DNA of 64,000 nucleotides from NCBI RefSeq assembly GCF_002864045.1, contig NZ_PJPV01000074.1, positions 52,452 through 116,451 on the forward strand, written 5' to 3'. Made by a program: the position numbers and the translations under genes. Below, in pieces: positions 1 through 9,021 of this stretch. The stretch comes from Endozoicomonas acroporae. GTDB taxonomy: Bacteria > Pseudomonadota > Gammaproteobacteria > Pseudomonadales > Endozoicomonadaceae. Positions within the stretch are counted from its first letter, which is position 1. Each line of letters opens with the position of its first letter. The notes under the pieces are model-generated. The model was not told the DNA's origin, did no database searches, and was given only the letters and a program-made list of their open reading frames with translations.

Positions 1-95
1 GGTCAGTGGCTGTTGTAGTAGAGGGATCTCACGGGTGTCGGCGCAACTTCGGGTTGCCCGGCATAGAGTGGGACTTTCGGATAGGACTAACTCTT

Positions 96-1127
96 ATGGC
101 ATCGAAGAGGGATGACGCAGAGCTAAGCAGTTATGCTGACGATGTAATCCAGGGACAGGATGAATTGAGCCCGGACGAAAATGCCGGTGACCTCATTGAA
201 GTGGTTGACGAGAACGATGATATCGATAAGCCGCGGCCTGCGGCTGTGTCTCCGGTGAGTACCGGTCGTCGAAAAGAAGACGATGGATTTTACAAATCCA
301 TCGATGCAACCCAGCTGTACCTGAATGAGATTGGCTTTTCACCTCTCCTCACCCCCGAGGAAGAGGTTCACTATGCCCGCCTTGCCCGAAAAGGGGTAGA
401 AGCGGGCAGACGCCGGATGATTGAAAGTAATCTCCGGCTGGTTGTTAAAATCTCCAGGCGCTATGTCAACCGTGGACTGACACTGCTTGATCTGATTGAA
501 GAGGGTAACCTCGGACTGATTCGTGCGGTTGAGAAATTTGATCCGGAACGTGGATTCCGTTTTTCAACCTACGCGACCTGGTGGATACGACAGACGATTG
601 AGCGGGCGATCATGAATCAGACCCGCACCATACGGCTGCCCATTCATGTGGTTAAAGAACTGAACGTCTATCTCAGGGCTGCCAGGGAATTAACCCAGAA
701 GCTGGATCATGATCCCAGCCCGGAAGAAATTGCCGAGTTGCTGGATAAGCCGGTGGCTGATGTAAAACGGATGCTCGGTCTTAATGAACGAGTGACATCG
801 GTTGATACACCACTGGGACCTGACTCGGATAAATCCATTCTGGATACGATCTCTGATGAAAAAGGTGCCGACCCGGCCGAATTGCTACAGGATCTGGATC
901 TCAATGACAGTCTTGACCGCTGGTTAGGTGAGTTATCAGAAAAACAGCGAGAGGTGGTTGCCCGCCGGTTTGGTCTCAGGGGGTATGAAACCAGCACGCT
1001 TGAGGAAGTCGGTAAGGAGATTGGCCTGACCCGTGAACGGGTAAGACAGATTCAGGTAGAGGCTTTAAAACGGCTTCGATCTATTCTTGAAAAGCAGGGG
1101 TTGTCTGGAGAGTCCCTGTTTAACTGA
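96..1127 (+). CDS. rpoS: RNA polymerase sigma factor RpoS (sigma-38)
   Basis: Stationary-phase and general-stress sigma factor that directs core RNA polymerase to stress promoters. The 343-residue protein has an acidic variable N-terminus, then sigma-70 region 1.2 ([11 protein letters not shown]), region 2 with the core-binding and -10-recognition segment ([19 protein letters not shown]), region 3 and region 4 ending in the -35-binding helix-turn-helix ([20 protein letters not shown]). It is slightly longer than E. coli RpoS (330). The reading frame is open upstream to position 6, but the ATG at 96 is chosen because AGGACT at 83-88 is a well-placed ribosome site and the first 30 upstream residues do not resemble the family. 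It faces fdxA and mutS across a shared terminator, an arrangement known from Pseudomonas relatives. Confidence 0.97.
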   Translation: MASKRDDAELSSYADDVIQGQDELSPDENAGDLIEVVDENDDIDKPRPAAVSPVSTGRRKEDDGFYKSIDATQLYLNEIGFSPLLTPEEEVHYARLARKGVEAGRRRMIESNLRLVVKISRRYVNRGLTLLDLIEEGNLGLIRAVEKFDPERGFRFSTYATWWIRQTIERAIMNQTRTIRLPIHVVKELNVYLRAARELTQKLDHDPSPEEIAELLDKPVADVKRMLGLNERVTSVDTPLGPDSDKSILDTISDEKGADPAELLQDLDLNDSLDRWLGELSEKQREVVARRFGLRGYETSTLEEVGKEIGLTRERVRQIQVEALKRLRSILEKQGLSGESLFN

Positions 1128-1153
1128 TGGCCTGACATTGAATCTCTGTGAAT

Positions 1154-1186
1154 AAAAAAGCCATGGGTAACCCCCATGGCTTTTTT
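1154..1186. terminator. Bidirectional rho-independent terminator between rpoS and fdxA
   Basis: A perfect 8-bp stem (GCCATGGG at 1160-1167 with CCCATGGC at 1173-1180, 5-nt loop) is flanked by A6 on the left and T6 on the right. It can therefore terminate rpoS on the plus strand and fdxA on the minus strand. Confidence 0.93.
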
Positions 1187-1196
1187 ACTATTGAAC

Positions 1197-1520
1197 TCAG
1201 CGTTCCAGCTGGTCCAGCTTGCCCTTCACGCCATCCCACTCTGCTGCATCAGGGAGAGGGTCTTTCTTCTCGGTAATGTTATCCCAGACATCTGCGAGCA
1301 CGGCGTTCAGTTCGATGAACTCCTGCTGATCATCGGGAACCTCATCTTCGGAGAAAATAGCGTTTGCCGGACACTCTGGCTCACAAAGAGCGCAGTCAAT
1401 ACATTCATCCGGGTGAATAACCAGGAAGTTTGGTCCTTCATAGAAGCAGTCCACAGGACAGACTTCCACGCAATCGGTGTATTTGCACTTGATGCAGTTT
1501 TCACCCACTACGAAAGCCAT
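1197..1520 (-). CDS. fdxA: 7Fe ferredoxin FdxA
   Basis: Small electron carrier of 107 residues of the seven-iron ferredoxin family, predicted to bind one [3Fe-4S] and one [4Fe-4S] cluster. Cysteines at 9, 12, 17, 21 and 25 form the N-terminal cluster region, and C40, C43, C46 and C50 form the CxxCxxCxxxCP motif of the second. The acidic C-terminal extension after residue 70 is typical of FdxA from Azotobacter and Pseudomonas. It lies downstream of mutS on the same strand, 134 bp away, and converges on rpoS. The exact redox partner cannot be read from the sequence. Confidence 0.95.
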   Translation of the reverse strand: MAFVVGENCIKCKYTDCVEVCPVDCFYEGPNFLVIHPDECIDCALCEPECPANAIFSEDEVPDDQQEFIELNAVLADVWDNITEKKDPLPDAAEWDGVKGKLDQLER

Positions 1521-1654
1521 GGTGGTTAAACTCCATTTGATCTGACTAAAAAAAAGTACTCAAAAATATCGGGCAAGTCTACCAGAGTTGTAAACCCGCT
1601 GGATACCCGTGATGAACATAAACTTATACCGGTCAGGGTATAAGCACCATTAAA

Positions 1655-4237
1655 TCATTTTCCCAGCCCCTTGAGCATATAAATAAGCTCCAGAGCCTGG
1701 CGGGGTGTCAGGTTATCCACGTCTGTTTTATCCAGGACTTCAAGCGCCGGGTGTGGCTCAGGGCTGGCAAACAGATCAGCCTGAGGTGTGAAAGTAGCCT
1801 TTCCCAATGGTTTTGCAACAGGTTGTTGAGCGGATTCCTGCTGCTCCAGCATGGCCAGTTTCTGCCGTGCCTGGTTAATGACATGTCGGGGTACACCGGC
1901 CAGTTGTGCCACCTGCAGGCCATAGCTCTGGCTGGCAGGACCTTCCTGAACCGCATGAAGAAAGACAATGCGATCGTCATGTTCGGTCGCATTGAGATGC
2001 ACGTTCACTACCGTATTGCACTCTTCGGGCAGCTGGGTCAACTCAAAGTAGTGGGTGGCAAACAGGGTGAATGCCCGTACTGAATCCGCCAGATATTGAG
2101 CGCAGGCCCAAGCCAGGGATAGCCCATCGAAGGTGCTGGTTCCTCGGCCGATTTCATCCATCAGCACCAGACTCTGCTCAGTGGCGTTATGCAGAATATT
2201 GGCGGTTTCCGTCATTTCCACCATAAAGGTTGAACGACCACCGGCCAGGTCATCCGAAGAGCCAATGCGGGTGAAAATCCGATCCACCAGACCAATGCGC
2301 GCACGGGACGCCGGTACAAAGCTGCCAATATGAGCCAGCAGCACAATCAACGCCGTCTGTCGCATATAGGTGGATTTACCGCCCATATTGGGACCGGTGA
2401 TAATCAGCATACGACGCTGAACATTGAAGGTGACATTGTTTGCCACAAACGGTTCGTCCAAAACCTGCTCAACAACCGGATGGCGGCCTTCAACAATGTC
2501 AATACCGGGGCTCTGCAGGATTTCAGGACGGCAGAAGTTCAGTGTCTCAGCCCGTTCAGCCAGGTTGCTGAGCACATCCAGCTCTGACAGGGCCATGGAG
2601 CACTCCTGGAGCGGCCCCAGCTGTGCCACCAGTTTGTCCAGAAGTTCATCGTACAGTGCTTTTTCCCGGGCCAGGGCACGGCTTTTGCTGGACAGCGCCT
2701 TGTCTTCAAACTCTTTCAGCTCCGGAGTAATAAAGCGTTCCGTATTTTTCAGGGTCTGGCGGCGAATGTAGTCTACTGGAGCGTTTTCGGATTCACGGCG
2801 ACTCAACTCGATATAGTAACCATGTACCCGGTTGTAACCGACTTTCAGGCTGGGCAGACCCGTACGCTCACGCTCCCGTAATTCCATTTGAACCAGATAG
2901 TCGCCCGCATTCTCACTGATGGAACGAAGCTCATCCAGCTCAGCGTCATAACCTTCGCCGATCACCCCGCCATCACGGATCACCACAGGTGGGTTCTCAA
3001 TGATGGCCCGGGTCAATAATGCTTCGAGTGCAGGGTGTTCACTGATGCTTTTTGCCAGTTGATGTACTGTCTGGCTATCAATCGTCGCCAGCTGTTGCTG
3101 CAGTTCTGGCAGTTGCTGCAGGGCATCCCTTAACCGTGCCAGATCCCGTGGTCGGGCAGATTTCAGGGCAACCCTGGCAAGAATACGTTCAATGTCGCCA
3201 ATATGTTTGAGAATGGGGTAAAGGGACTCAAAATGGCAGCCATCTTTCAGGGCAGTGATTGCTGACTGGCGGGCCTGCAGTTTGTCAATATTGCGCAGTG
3301 GCCGGTTGATCCATCGTCCGAGCAGGCGGCTGCCCATGGCCGTGGCTGTGCGATCCAGCACGGCAGCCACGGTGTGCTCCCGGCCGCCATTCATATTGGT
3401 GGTCAGTTCCAGGTTTCTCCGGCTGGCGGCATCCAGCACCACGCTCTCTTCCCGGTTTTCCTGGGCCAGGGCGCGAATGTGGGGCAGGGCGGTGCGCTGT
3501 GTTTCCCGGGCGTACTGCAGCAGACAGCCAGCCGCTTCAATAGCCAGTGTTAAGTGGCTGCAGCCAAAGCCATCAAGGCTTTGTGTCTGGAACTGTCGGG
3601 TTAATTGCTCAACCGCACTCTCATGGTCAAAGTCCCATGGGGGGCGTTTGCTGGAACCGGGGCGACGCAGTAATATCTCAGGCCAGTTGCGGTCATCATT
3701 CAGCAATACTTCGGCCGGGCTCAGGCGCTCAACTTCAGAAAGCAGTGCCTCTTCACTGGTCACCTCAAGCACGTTGAACCGGCCACTGCTGATATCGAGA
3801 AATGCCAACCCATAGCGGTTTTCCCGCTGGTTGACCGCCATCAGCAGATTATCCTGACGCTCATCCAGCAAAGCCTCATCACTGACGGTGCCAGGGGTCA
3901 GAATACGAACCACCTTACGCTCCACCGGCCCTTTGCTGGTGGCCGGATCACCAATCTGCTCGGCAATGGCAACGGACTGACGCAACCGGATCAACCTGGC
4001 CAGATAACCCTCCACCGCATGGTATGGAATACCCGCCATGGGGATGGGTTCGCCACCGGATTGCCCTCGTTTGGTCAGGGTAATGTCCAGCAGGTGTGCA
4101 GCCTTTTTAGCGTCGTCATAAAACAGCTCGTAGAAATCACCCATCCGGTAAAACACCAGGTGATCCCTGTGCTGCTGTTTGATGCGCAAATACTGCTGCA
4201 TCATCGGAGTGTGGTTGGAGAGGTCTGTATTATTCAT
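1655..4237 (-). CDS. mutS: DNA mismatch repair protein MutS
   Basis: ATPase that recognises base mismatches and small loops and starts methyl-directed mismatch repair with MutL. The protein has 860 residues (E. coli 853). The mismatch-contacting Phe-Xaa-Glu motif is intact (F35-Y36-E37 within RMGDFYELF), as is the Walker A loop GPNMGGKST at about 615-623, followed by the [12 protein letters not shown]alker B/signature region and the ATHYFEL motif. The C-terminal tail with the [11 protein letters not shown] helix, used for tetramer formation, is present. It starts at an ATG and appears full length. The conserved neighbour fdxA lies downstream. Upstream the conserved gene order breaks and an accessory island begins. 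Confidence 0.97.
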   Translation of the reverse strand: MNNTDLSNHTPMMQQYLRIKQQHRDHLVFYRMGDFYELFYDDAKKAAHLLDITLTKRGQSGGEPIPMAGIPYHAVEGYLARLIRLRQSVAIAEQIGDPATSKGPVERKVVRILTPGTVSDEALLDERQDNLLMAVNQRENRYGLAFLDISSGRFNVLEVTSEEALLSEVERLSPAEVLLNDDRNWPEILLRRPGSSKRPPWDFDHESAVEQLTRQFQTQSLDGFGCSHLTLAIEAAGCLLQYARETQRTALPHIRALAQENREESVVLDAASRRNLELTTNMNGGREHTVAAVLDRTATAMGSRLLGRWINRPLRNIDKLQARQSAITALKDGCHFESLYPILKHIGDIERILARVALKSARPRDLARLRDALQQLPELQQQLATIDSQTVHQLAKSISEHPALEALLTRAIIENPPVVIRDGGVIGEGYDAELDELRSISENAGDYLVQMELRERERTGLPSLKVGYNRVHGYYIELSRRESENAPVDYIRRQTLKNTERFITPELKEFEDKALSSKSRALAREKALYDELLDKLVAQLGPLQECSMALSELDVLSNLAERAETLNFCRPEILQSPGIDIVEGRHPVVEQVLDEPFVANNVTFNVQRRMLIITGPNMGGKSTYMRQTALIVLLAHIGSFVPASRARIGLVDRIFTRIGSSDDLAGGRSTFMVEMTETANILHNATEQSLVLMDEIGRGTSTFDGLSLAWACAQYLADSVRAFTLFATHYFELTQLPEECNTVVNVHLNATEHDDRIVFLHAVQEGPASQSYGLQVAQLAGVPRHVINQARQKLAMLEQQESAQQPVAKPLGKATFTPQADLFASPEPHPALEVLDKTDVDNLTPRQALELIYMLKGLGK

Positions 4238-4540
4238 TCAATTCGGTAGTTTAAGTGGTGGTGTCTGATTCTTGGGGCAGTCCAGATCCGATTAACCTCA
4301 TTCTGGCTCTCGGTTTTCATCCAGCGGTCATGGCGTTTAACCGGCATCGAATAGTCCGTGTGCCCCATCTGATCGGCAATAAATGCAATGTTAACATGCG
4401 GATAGTTTGCCAGCAGGCAAAAGTATCACTGGTTTGACAAATTGTTTTGTATGACAGAACCAGTAATGCAATACCGTTTCGCGCCAGTTTATTCCTCGCC
4501 AAAATCGGCGGCATACCAAATGTGCAAGATTTTTTGTTGA

Positions 4541-4577
4541 TTAACTTATAGTAAATCCTATATTTACTTTAAGTTAA
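4541..4577. promoter_or_regulatory. Large palindromic operator upstream of the RelE/XRE toxin-antitoxin pair
   Basis: Two 16-bp arms (4541-4556 and 4562-4577) form an inverted repeat around a 5-nt spacer, with one mismatched pair. It ends 19 bp before the toxin start, where type II toxin-antitoxin operators usually lie, so it is probably bound by the XRE antitoxin. A weak promoter overlaps it (TTTACT at 4563-4568, TAGAAT at 4585-4590). That would place the transcript start almost at the toxin ATG, so the toxin may be leaderless. The rest of the 359-bp gap between mutS and the toxin shows no gene. Confidence 0.6.
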
Positions 4578-4596
4578 TTCGCAGTAGAATAATACA

Positions 4597-4839
4597 ATGT
4601 TCAAGGTGGTTTACTCAAAGCAGGCCGTTAAAGTTCTGAGGAAAACTTCAGAACTTGACCGGTTGAGGATTCAAAAGGCCATCAATAAGCTTCCAGACGG
4701 TGATGTAAAGAAGCTGACGGGTGGATCAGGCTATAGGCTGCGGGTTGGAGGCTGGCGCATTGTTTACGAGATTGAGCATGACAGGCTGATCATTGAGGTG
4801 ATCAAAATTGCGCCGCGAGGCAAGGTTTACAAGCATTAA
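4597..4839 (+). CDS. RelE/ParE-superfamily toxin
   Basis: Eighty-residue basic protein with the RelE/ParE fold pattern: an N-terminal beta strand (FKVVYSKQAVK), two helices (LDRLRIQKAINKLP), then the core strands LTGGSGYRLRVGGWRIVYEI and a C-terminal IEVIKIAPRGKVYKH. Arg/Lys residues in the last strands (R46-R48 region, R53, R74, K76, K79) are the kind used by ribosome-dependent mRNA interferases of this family. It is followed by its probable antitoxin, so the toxin comes first, as in the HigBA arrangement. No clear ribosome site precedes the ATG. Whether it cuts mRNA or inhibits gyrase like ParE cannot be decided from sequence; the RelE type is favoured. Confidence 0.85.
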   Translation: MFKVVYSKQAVKVLRKTSELDRLRIQKAINKLPDGDVKKLTGGSGYRLRVGGWRIVYEIEHDRLIIEVIKIAPRGKVYKH

Positions 4840-4842
4840 AGA

Positions 4843-4859
4843 TGGGGGCAATGCCCCCA
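4843..4859 (+). promoter_or_regulatory. Hairpin between toxin and antitoxin genes
   Basis: A 7-bp perfect stem (TGGGGGC and GCCCCCA) with a 3-nt loop sits in the gap after the toxin stop codon and just before the antitoxin ribosome site (AAAGG at 4859-4863). It has no clean U-tract, so it is more likely an mRNA processing, pausing or stability element than a terminator. Confidence 0.5.
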
Positions 4860-4871
4860 AAGGTTTTGGTG

Positions 4872-5240
4872 ATGGTCGATATACTGAAGCATGAAGGGAA
4901 ACCGGCTTTTGTGGTTATGCCTTATGACGAATATCAGGCAATGCTTAAGAAGCTGGAGGACCTGGAAGATTCTGATGCTGTTCATGAATTTCGGGCTGCG
5001 TTACGGCGGGGTGAGGAAGAGTTGATACCTGCTGAAGTAGTAAACCGGTTGTTGACTGAAAATACTGTGAAGGTGTGGCGAGAGTACAGAGGCATGAGTC
5101 AAAAGTCCCTTGCTGAAAAAACCGGTATTTCCGAAGCCATGATCAGCCAGATTGAGAGTGGCAGGAAGCAGGGTTCCTTGAAAACTATTACTAAAATTGC
5201 ACAAGCCCTGAATCTCACCGTTGATGACATTATTGATTAA
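4872..5240 (+). CDS. XRE-family antitoxin with N-terminal Phd-like segment
   Basis: About 122 residues. The N-terminal part (about 1-45, with KPAFVVMPYDEYQAMLKKLEDLED) resembles the toxin-neutralising segment of Phd/YefM-like antitoxins. The C-terminal part (about 70-122, REYRGMSQKSLAEKTGISE then MISQIESGRKQ) is a Cro/C1-type helix-turn-helix. The frame is open from 4842, but the ATG at 4872 is chosen because AAAGG at 4859-4863 is spaced 8 nt before it and the upstream ten residues would be encoded by the hairpin. It is expected to bind RelE and repress the operon through the palindrome at 4541-4577. Confidence 0.85.
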   Translation: MVDILKHEGKPAFVVMPYDEYQAMLKKLEDLEDSDAVHEFRAALRRGEEELIPAEVVNRLLTENTVKVWREYRGMSQKSLAEKTGISEAMISQIESGRKQGSLKTITKIAQALNLTVDDIID

Positions 5241-6105
5241 CCCATTTTACGCGCCACAAGTCACCGGCCAGAGTGCCGGTTTTTTATTGTCTGAATTTGC
5301 TGCACCGGAAACATCCATGTATTTCTTTTTGGTGTCGTTGCTAATCACCGAACACCCATCGTCAATATATTCCTGCTTAATCCGTCGAAGAATCATCAAT
5401 GGCTGTGTTGAGGGGACATTAAGTCAAAACGGTAAGTGTATTTTTTCTCCTCTATCTCACTGTGTTGCGTCGTATTAAATCCATAGCGGCCAGCAAGGTG
5501 TGTCACTGTATCATCATGGTTTCGATGAATGCTGATCAGAAAGCTGGCTTGAAAATCGCCTGTTTCTGCAAGAATTCCATCAATAATTTTGTTGGCGGTT
5601 CCCAGATGATGTGGAAATCAGCAGCCAGCTGGACCAGTCTGTTCAAACGACGGGACAGTTTGGGGATGGTAAGTGCTGGCTCCGGGACGAGGATGCAATA
5701 CTCAGCGAAAGGTTTAGTGTGCTTTTCTTCTGGCCCGGAGCTGTCAGTAATATACCCGTTGCTTTTGTTATGGATTGCAAGGGGGTGCAAGAGCTGTGAG
5801 GAGCCAGTTGCACAATGCTCACTTATATCATCGGGTATGCTCTGAGAGGCGTTTCCTGTTTGGTGTGTTGTTGCCTCTAACATAGTGTTTGTGACGTTAT
5901 CGCAGCATCGACATTTAACTGATTGTTCTGGAGGCAAAAAGTTCAATTTTCCGTCTGCTTATATTCACTCCCATGATTTTCGTTTGGAACTTAGTACGAG
6001 AATGGAGGTCAAACCTGACTAAATTGAAATGGCTATCCAGTCAGCGATTTATGCGGTAGCAAATGGTGAGCTACTTAACTTGTTTCAGCATACAGGAGTT
6101 TGGTT
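5241..6105. other. 865-bp gap without a recognised gene
   Basis: Several overlapping open frames of 60-136 codons occur on both strands (for instance 5536-5946 minus and 5611-5799 plus). None has a convincing ribosome site, recognisable domain or clear codon bias. A stop-interrupted plus-strand frame through 5490-5800 could be gene debris. Only the ribosome site of the next gene (AGGAG at 6094-6098) is clear. Confidence 0.4.
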
Positions 6106-7164
6106 ATGTTCGATACTGCGATGAATCCAGGTCAGTTGATACAGCCTGTACTCCCATCAGACACTGTTTCCAAAGGTGGTTTTTTTAGATATGTCAAAGA
6201 GGCTTATCTCGATTATGACCCAGTGAAGGGAACTACAACAAAATTTCTCCCTACCGCATTCGGCATCGGGGTTTCTGCTGCTGGCGGAGCTGTTGCCTTT
6301 GCCAACTTGGCTGAACGTATGGATAGGTTTCCTGACACAGTCAGACCAGGTACAGGTCTGTCTGATCGTGTGATTGAAGTGATAGAATCAGCAATTAAAG
6401 AAAACCCATTAGCTTGCGGTGCAGTTGCTGGAGCAGCAGTTGCTATTGTGGGGTTTTATTCTTTGTACAGCAGTCTGAAACCTATAACGAAGGCATCTAT
6501 TGAGGCTGCTCGGGACGGGGTGAGGCATGAGCTACAGAGGGCCATTCAAGAAACTGAGGTTCATCAGGATCAGATAGCTAAATATAATAAAAGTCTATCG
6601 GAGCTTAAGGCTCTCCTGCCGGCGGAGGCCGCAGCATACAAGCAGCAATCACAGGAGCAATATAATAAGTGCATGGCCATCTACAGGGATGAGGCTAATT
6701 TTATGGCGGGAAAGTTGAAAGGTTTTGTGGATGGCATTATGTCGTCTCGCCTCGACAATCCGGGTGATGCCCCCCGTGAATATGATGAGCGTGATTTTTA
6801 CAGGGTTGGTGTGGAGTTAACAAGTTTTGTCCGCAACCTTGATATGGACCAGGGATATTTAATGTTTTCCCAGGTACGACTGCAGAAGGCAGTCAAACCG
6901 GTGTTAAGTGATAAAGAATATGACGAATTTAACCGCATTCTCTGGAGCTTTCCTGAAAGGCCCTGTCTTTACGTCGAGCAGGGCCCATTAGCCAGAGAGT
7001 ATGCTGAAACTTTGAAATATAGTGCGTCAGAAAAAAAACAGTTAGGCGTATTGAGGGCCAGAATCAATCAAGTACTGATCCAATACCCGAACTTAAAGCC
7101 TGATGCTGCGGGTAACATTCCCAAGCCTTCGTTTGAGGAGTTCCTGAAAAATATGCCATTTTGA
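6106..7164 (+). CDS. Unknown protein with two glycine/alanine-rich hydrophobic segments and coiled coil
   Basis: Not recognised. The 352-residue product starts at the ATG preceded by AGGAG at 6094-6098. Two hydrophobic segments rich in Gly and Ala lie at roughly residues 48-68 (FGIGVSAAGGAVAFANLA) and 106-128 (ACGAVAGAAVAIVGFYSLYS) and could be membrane helices. They are followed by a long charged helical stretch (about 130-210) with coiled-coil character. The C-terminal third is soluble-looking, with no visible catalytic motif. It has no signal peptide or lipobox. It lies in the accessory island between mutS and pncC, upstream of another unknown gene in the same direction. A host-interaction role is possible but only inferred from context. 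Confidence 0.7.
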   Translation: MFDTAMNPGQLIQPVLPSDTVSKGGFFRYVKEAYLDYDPVKGTTTKFLPTAFGIGVSAAGGAVAFANLAERMDRFPDTVRPGTGLSDRVIEVIESAIKENPLACGAVAGAAVAIVGFYSLYSSLKPITKASIEAARDGVRHELQRAIQETEVHQDQIAKYNKSLSELKALLPAEAAAYKQQSQEQYNKCMAIYRDEANFMAGKLKGFVDGIMSSRLDNPGDAPREYDERDFYRVGVELTSFVRNLDMDQGYLMFSQVRLQKAVKPVLSDKEYDEFNRILWSFPERPCLYVEQGPLAREYAETLKYSASEKKQLGVLRARINQVLIQYPNLKPDAAGNIPKPSFEEFLKNMPF

Positions 7165-7294
7165 TTCGGATGATGTCTTGTTAATGAAAAAAGGCCAGGT
7201 TCTGTTGACGTTTTGTTGCGGCCATAGTTGAAGAATTATTCCAACAATAACAAAGACACAATTTGCTATCGCAAAATGCACACAGGTGGTGCCG

Positions 7295-8533
7295 ATGAAC
7301 AGTATACAAAGAAGTAGCCCCCCGCAAAGACAACCGAACGATGGTTCAGGGGCGAGCACCAAAAAAGCAGGGAAAAAACCATCCGGGCCTAAAGGCTCGT
7401 CGACATCAGCCAGGGCCAAAGGCTGTGTGAGAATGTACGATACCTCCATCAGTCTGAATATGGGTCAGGTTTTGGTGTCTGGTGCACGGGTAGGTTCCTG
7501 GACAACAAGTTTGCTAAGCCGTGTTGTTTCCGTTATCACTCCGCCTCTTCCAGCCTGGATAGCGGCCAGCCTGCAGAGTAAATCACTCGCACTCAGTGAC
7601 TATGCAGCCCAGTGCACTGTACAGAAGTATATGAATCCTCCCCGTGCCATCATCTTAGCGTCCAGGGGTATAAAAATACCTGTTGAAAATTTCCTCAATA
7701 AGAAACTCAATAGCCTGTTACAAGATGTCATCAGAGAGAACGCCAGAGGAATCTATTCACGTTTAAATAAATACCTGCAGTCCGATGGAGCTTCAACAAT
7801 CGACTATTCCATTGCGCAAGAGTTTAAGCAACATTGCCAGGAACAGTATGCATGTGTGTTTGAAGGCGAAAACTTTCAGCATATCTTTGATGCTGTAGAA
7901 AAAAATTTTCTCCGACAGTGCAAGCCACCAGAAGGTTTTTTATTTTATGAATTTCTGGACGCTCTTCCAGCCAAATCACGAGCCGAATTCAGAACTGCTA
8001 CTTTACGCCAGAATATAAGCGTGGAGGTGCTGAGTTATTATCAATATAACTTTATCTGCAAAGTTTTCCGCGAAAACCGGGATGAACTTATCCAGTCCTT
8101 AAAGAAAAACAGCAAAGTTGAAGTTAAGAAAGTGATAGAAGAGCTGGCCATAACTTATGAAGCCAAGATCACGAGTTACATGCAAAGACAGGCATCAAAA
8201 CTGCTGAAATCACAGGCTGGTCAGGACGCTTCACCACCTCTGCCTGCTCATGGTCGCAGGAAAATCAAAAGGCCAGCTGAAGACTCCATGTCTTCTCTTA
8301 AGCAAAGAGTTGAGATGGTCGTGGCCTTTGAAAAAGCCCATTATCGTTTGAAAGAGGGTGACCCCGGCTACAAGGAGTTCATGTCGCTCAAACAAATAGT
8401 CGATAAAGTGCTTAACAATGAGCAGCTAAAAGAGTGTGTCACACAGCTGTGTGGCATAACAAAAATTAGAGAGGCAGCTGCCTTATCTAAACTGTACACA
8501 ATGAAGAAAACGGAGAAAACAGGGCGATCATAG
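7295..8533 (+). CDS. Unknown protein with disordered Ser/Pro/Lys-rich N-terminus
   Basis: Not recognised. The product has about 412 residues from the ATG at 7295, preceded by AGGTGG; a GTG at 7286 is an alternative start. The first 45 residues are rich in Ser, Pro, Gly, Lys and Gln and look disordered. A mildly hydrophobic segment follows (GSWTTSLLSRVVSVITPPLP then AWIAASLQ), and the remainder is alpha-helical and strongly charged. A second basic linker (PLPAHGRRKIKRPAED) precedes a C-terminal helical domain. There is no signal peptide. It lies 130 bp after the 352-residue unknown gene and may be co-transcribed. The layout of disordered N-terminus plus helical body occurs in secreted effectors, but no secretion signal is recognisable. 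Confidence 0.68.
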   Translation: MNSIQRSSPPQRQPNDGSGASTKKAGKKPSGPKGSSTSARAKGCVRMYDTSISLNMGQVLVSGARVGSWTTSLLSRVVSVITPPLPAWIAASLQSKSLALSDYAAQCTVQKYMNPPRAIILASRGIKIPVENFLNKKLNSLLQDVIRENARGIYSRLNKYLQSDGASTIDYSIAQEFKQHCQEQYACVFEGENFQHIFDAVEKNFLRQCKPPEGFLFYEFLDALPAKSRAEFRTATLRQNISVEVLSYYQYNFICKVFRENRDELIQSLKKNSKVEVKKVIEELAITYEAKITSYMQRQASKLLKSQAGQDASPPLPAHGRRKIKRPAEDSMSSLKQRVEMVVAFEKAHYRLKEGDPGYKEFMSLKQIVDKVLNNEQLKECVTQLCGITKIREAAALSKLYTMKKTEKTGRS

Positions 8534-8620
8534 GCAGCCAAAAGTGTTTAACCGGTATTATGATGACTGGCAGCTATGTTGTTAACGTCATCAATGCCTG
8601 ATTTGATTAACTTCCTCCTT

Positions 8621-8680
8621 TTGCCACGGATTGCCAAGGAGTAAAAGTTTTTTTCTATTCTCCGTGACTCCGTGGCAAAG
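8621..8680. repeat. Short imperfect palindromic repeat, family Q copy 1
   Basis: Inverted repeat TTGCCACGGA... / ...TCCGTGGCAA with an inner GGAG/CTCC pair. It resembles the inverted repeats near 28145, 49857, 55067 and 58051, all built from CAC(G/A)AAG or CCACGGAG-like words. The 8534-9021 gap otherwise holds the MITE-like element and no gene. Confidence 0.5.
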
Positions 8681-8756
8681 TTTTTTCTTGACTGGATAGA
8701 ACCGTGATATAGGACACCTTCTCCTTCTGGTGTGCATATAATCCGGTCAAACACAT

Positions 8757-8968
8757 TAAGTAGTTAACCAAATGAAATCATATATTTCTGACTAAGTGGG
8801 CAGTCACTCCCGGCAACTGCTCCTGCGTTGCTCTAGCTCCTGCATCCATGCAGTCGTGCGGCGTTGCAACTCCGGTCACATAGCTACGGCTATGCTCCCT
8901 ACGTTGCGCCTTGCATAGTAACTGCCCACTTAGCCAGAAATATACGATTCCATTTGGCCAACTACTTA
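8757..8968. mobile_element. MITE-like palindromic element, long copy
   Basis: A 212-bp element begins TAAGTAGTTAACCAAATG and ends with the near-perfect reverse complement. Terminal inverted repeats are nearly 50 bp with a few mismatches, continuing into AAGTGGGCAGT / ACTGCCCACTT. A second copy of 165 bp lies at 60115-60279. This copy carries about 47 extra bases just inside the left arm, which add a second internal hairpin around TCCTGCATCCATGCAG. Both copies are bounded by TA, consistent with a non-autonomous element moved by a TA-targeting transposase. No transposase of that type is in the window. Confidence 0.75.
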
Positions 8969-9021
8969 CCGCTATTTGTGCAGTAAACTGTTTCAGTCAT
9001 GGTCAAGATGGGGTGTTGCCA

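Noticed and set aside
1176..1529. Plus-strand frame of 117 codons over fdxA
   Set aside because: It is the antisense of a clearly coding ferredoxin gene with all cluster cysteines.
5536..5946. Minus-strand open frame of 136 codons in the gap after the RelE/XRE pair
   Set aside because: No ribosome site, no recognisable domain, and equally good frames on the other strand; could be gene debris but not supportable as a gene.
8548..8754. Minus-strand frame of 68 codons
   Set aside because: It runs through a palindromic repeat whose sequence dictates the residues; no ribosome site or homology.
8911..9021. Upstream extension of the cystatin-like gene into the MITE-like element
   Set aside because: The signal peptide and lipobox begin at the ATG at 9022; the extension is encoded by the element's inverted end and has no ribosome site.
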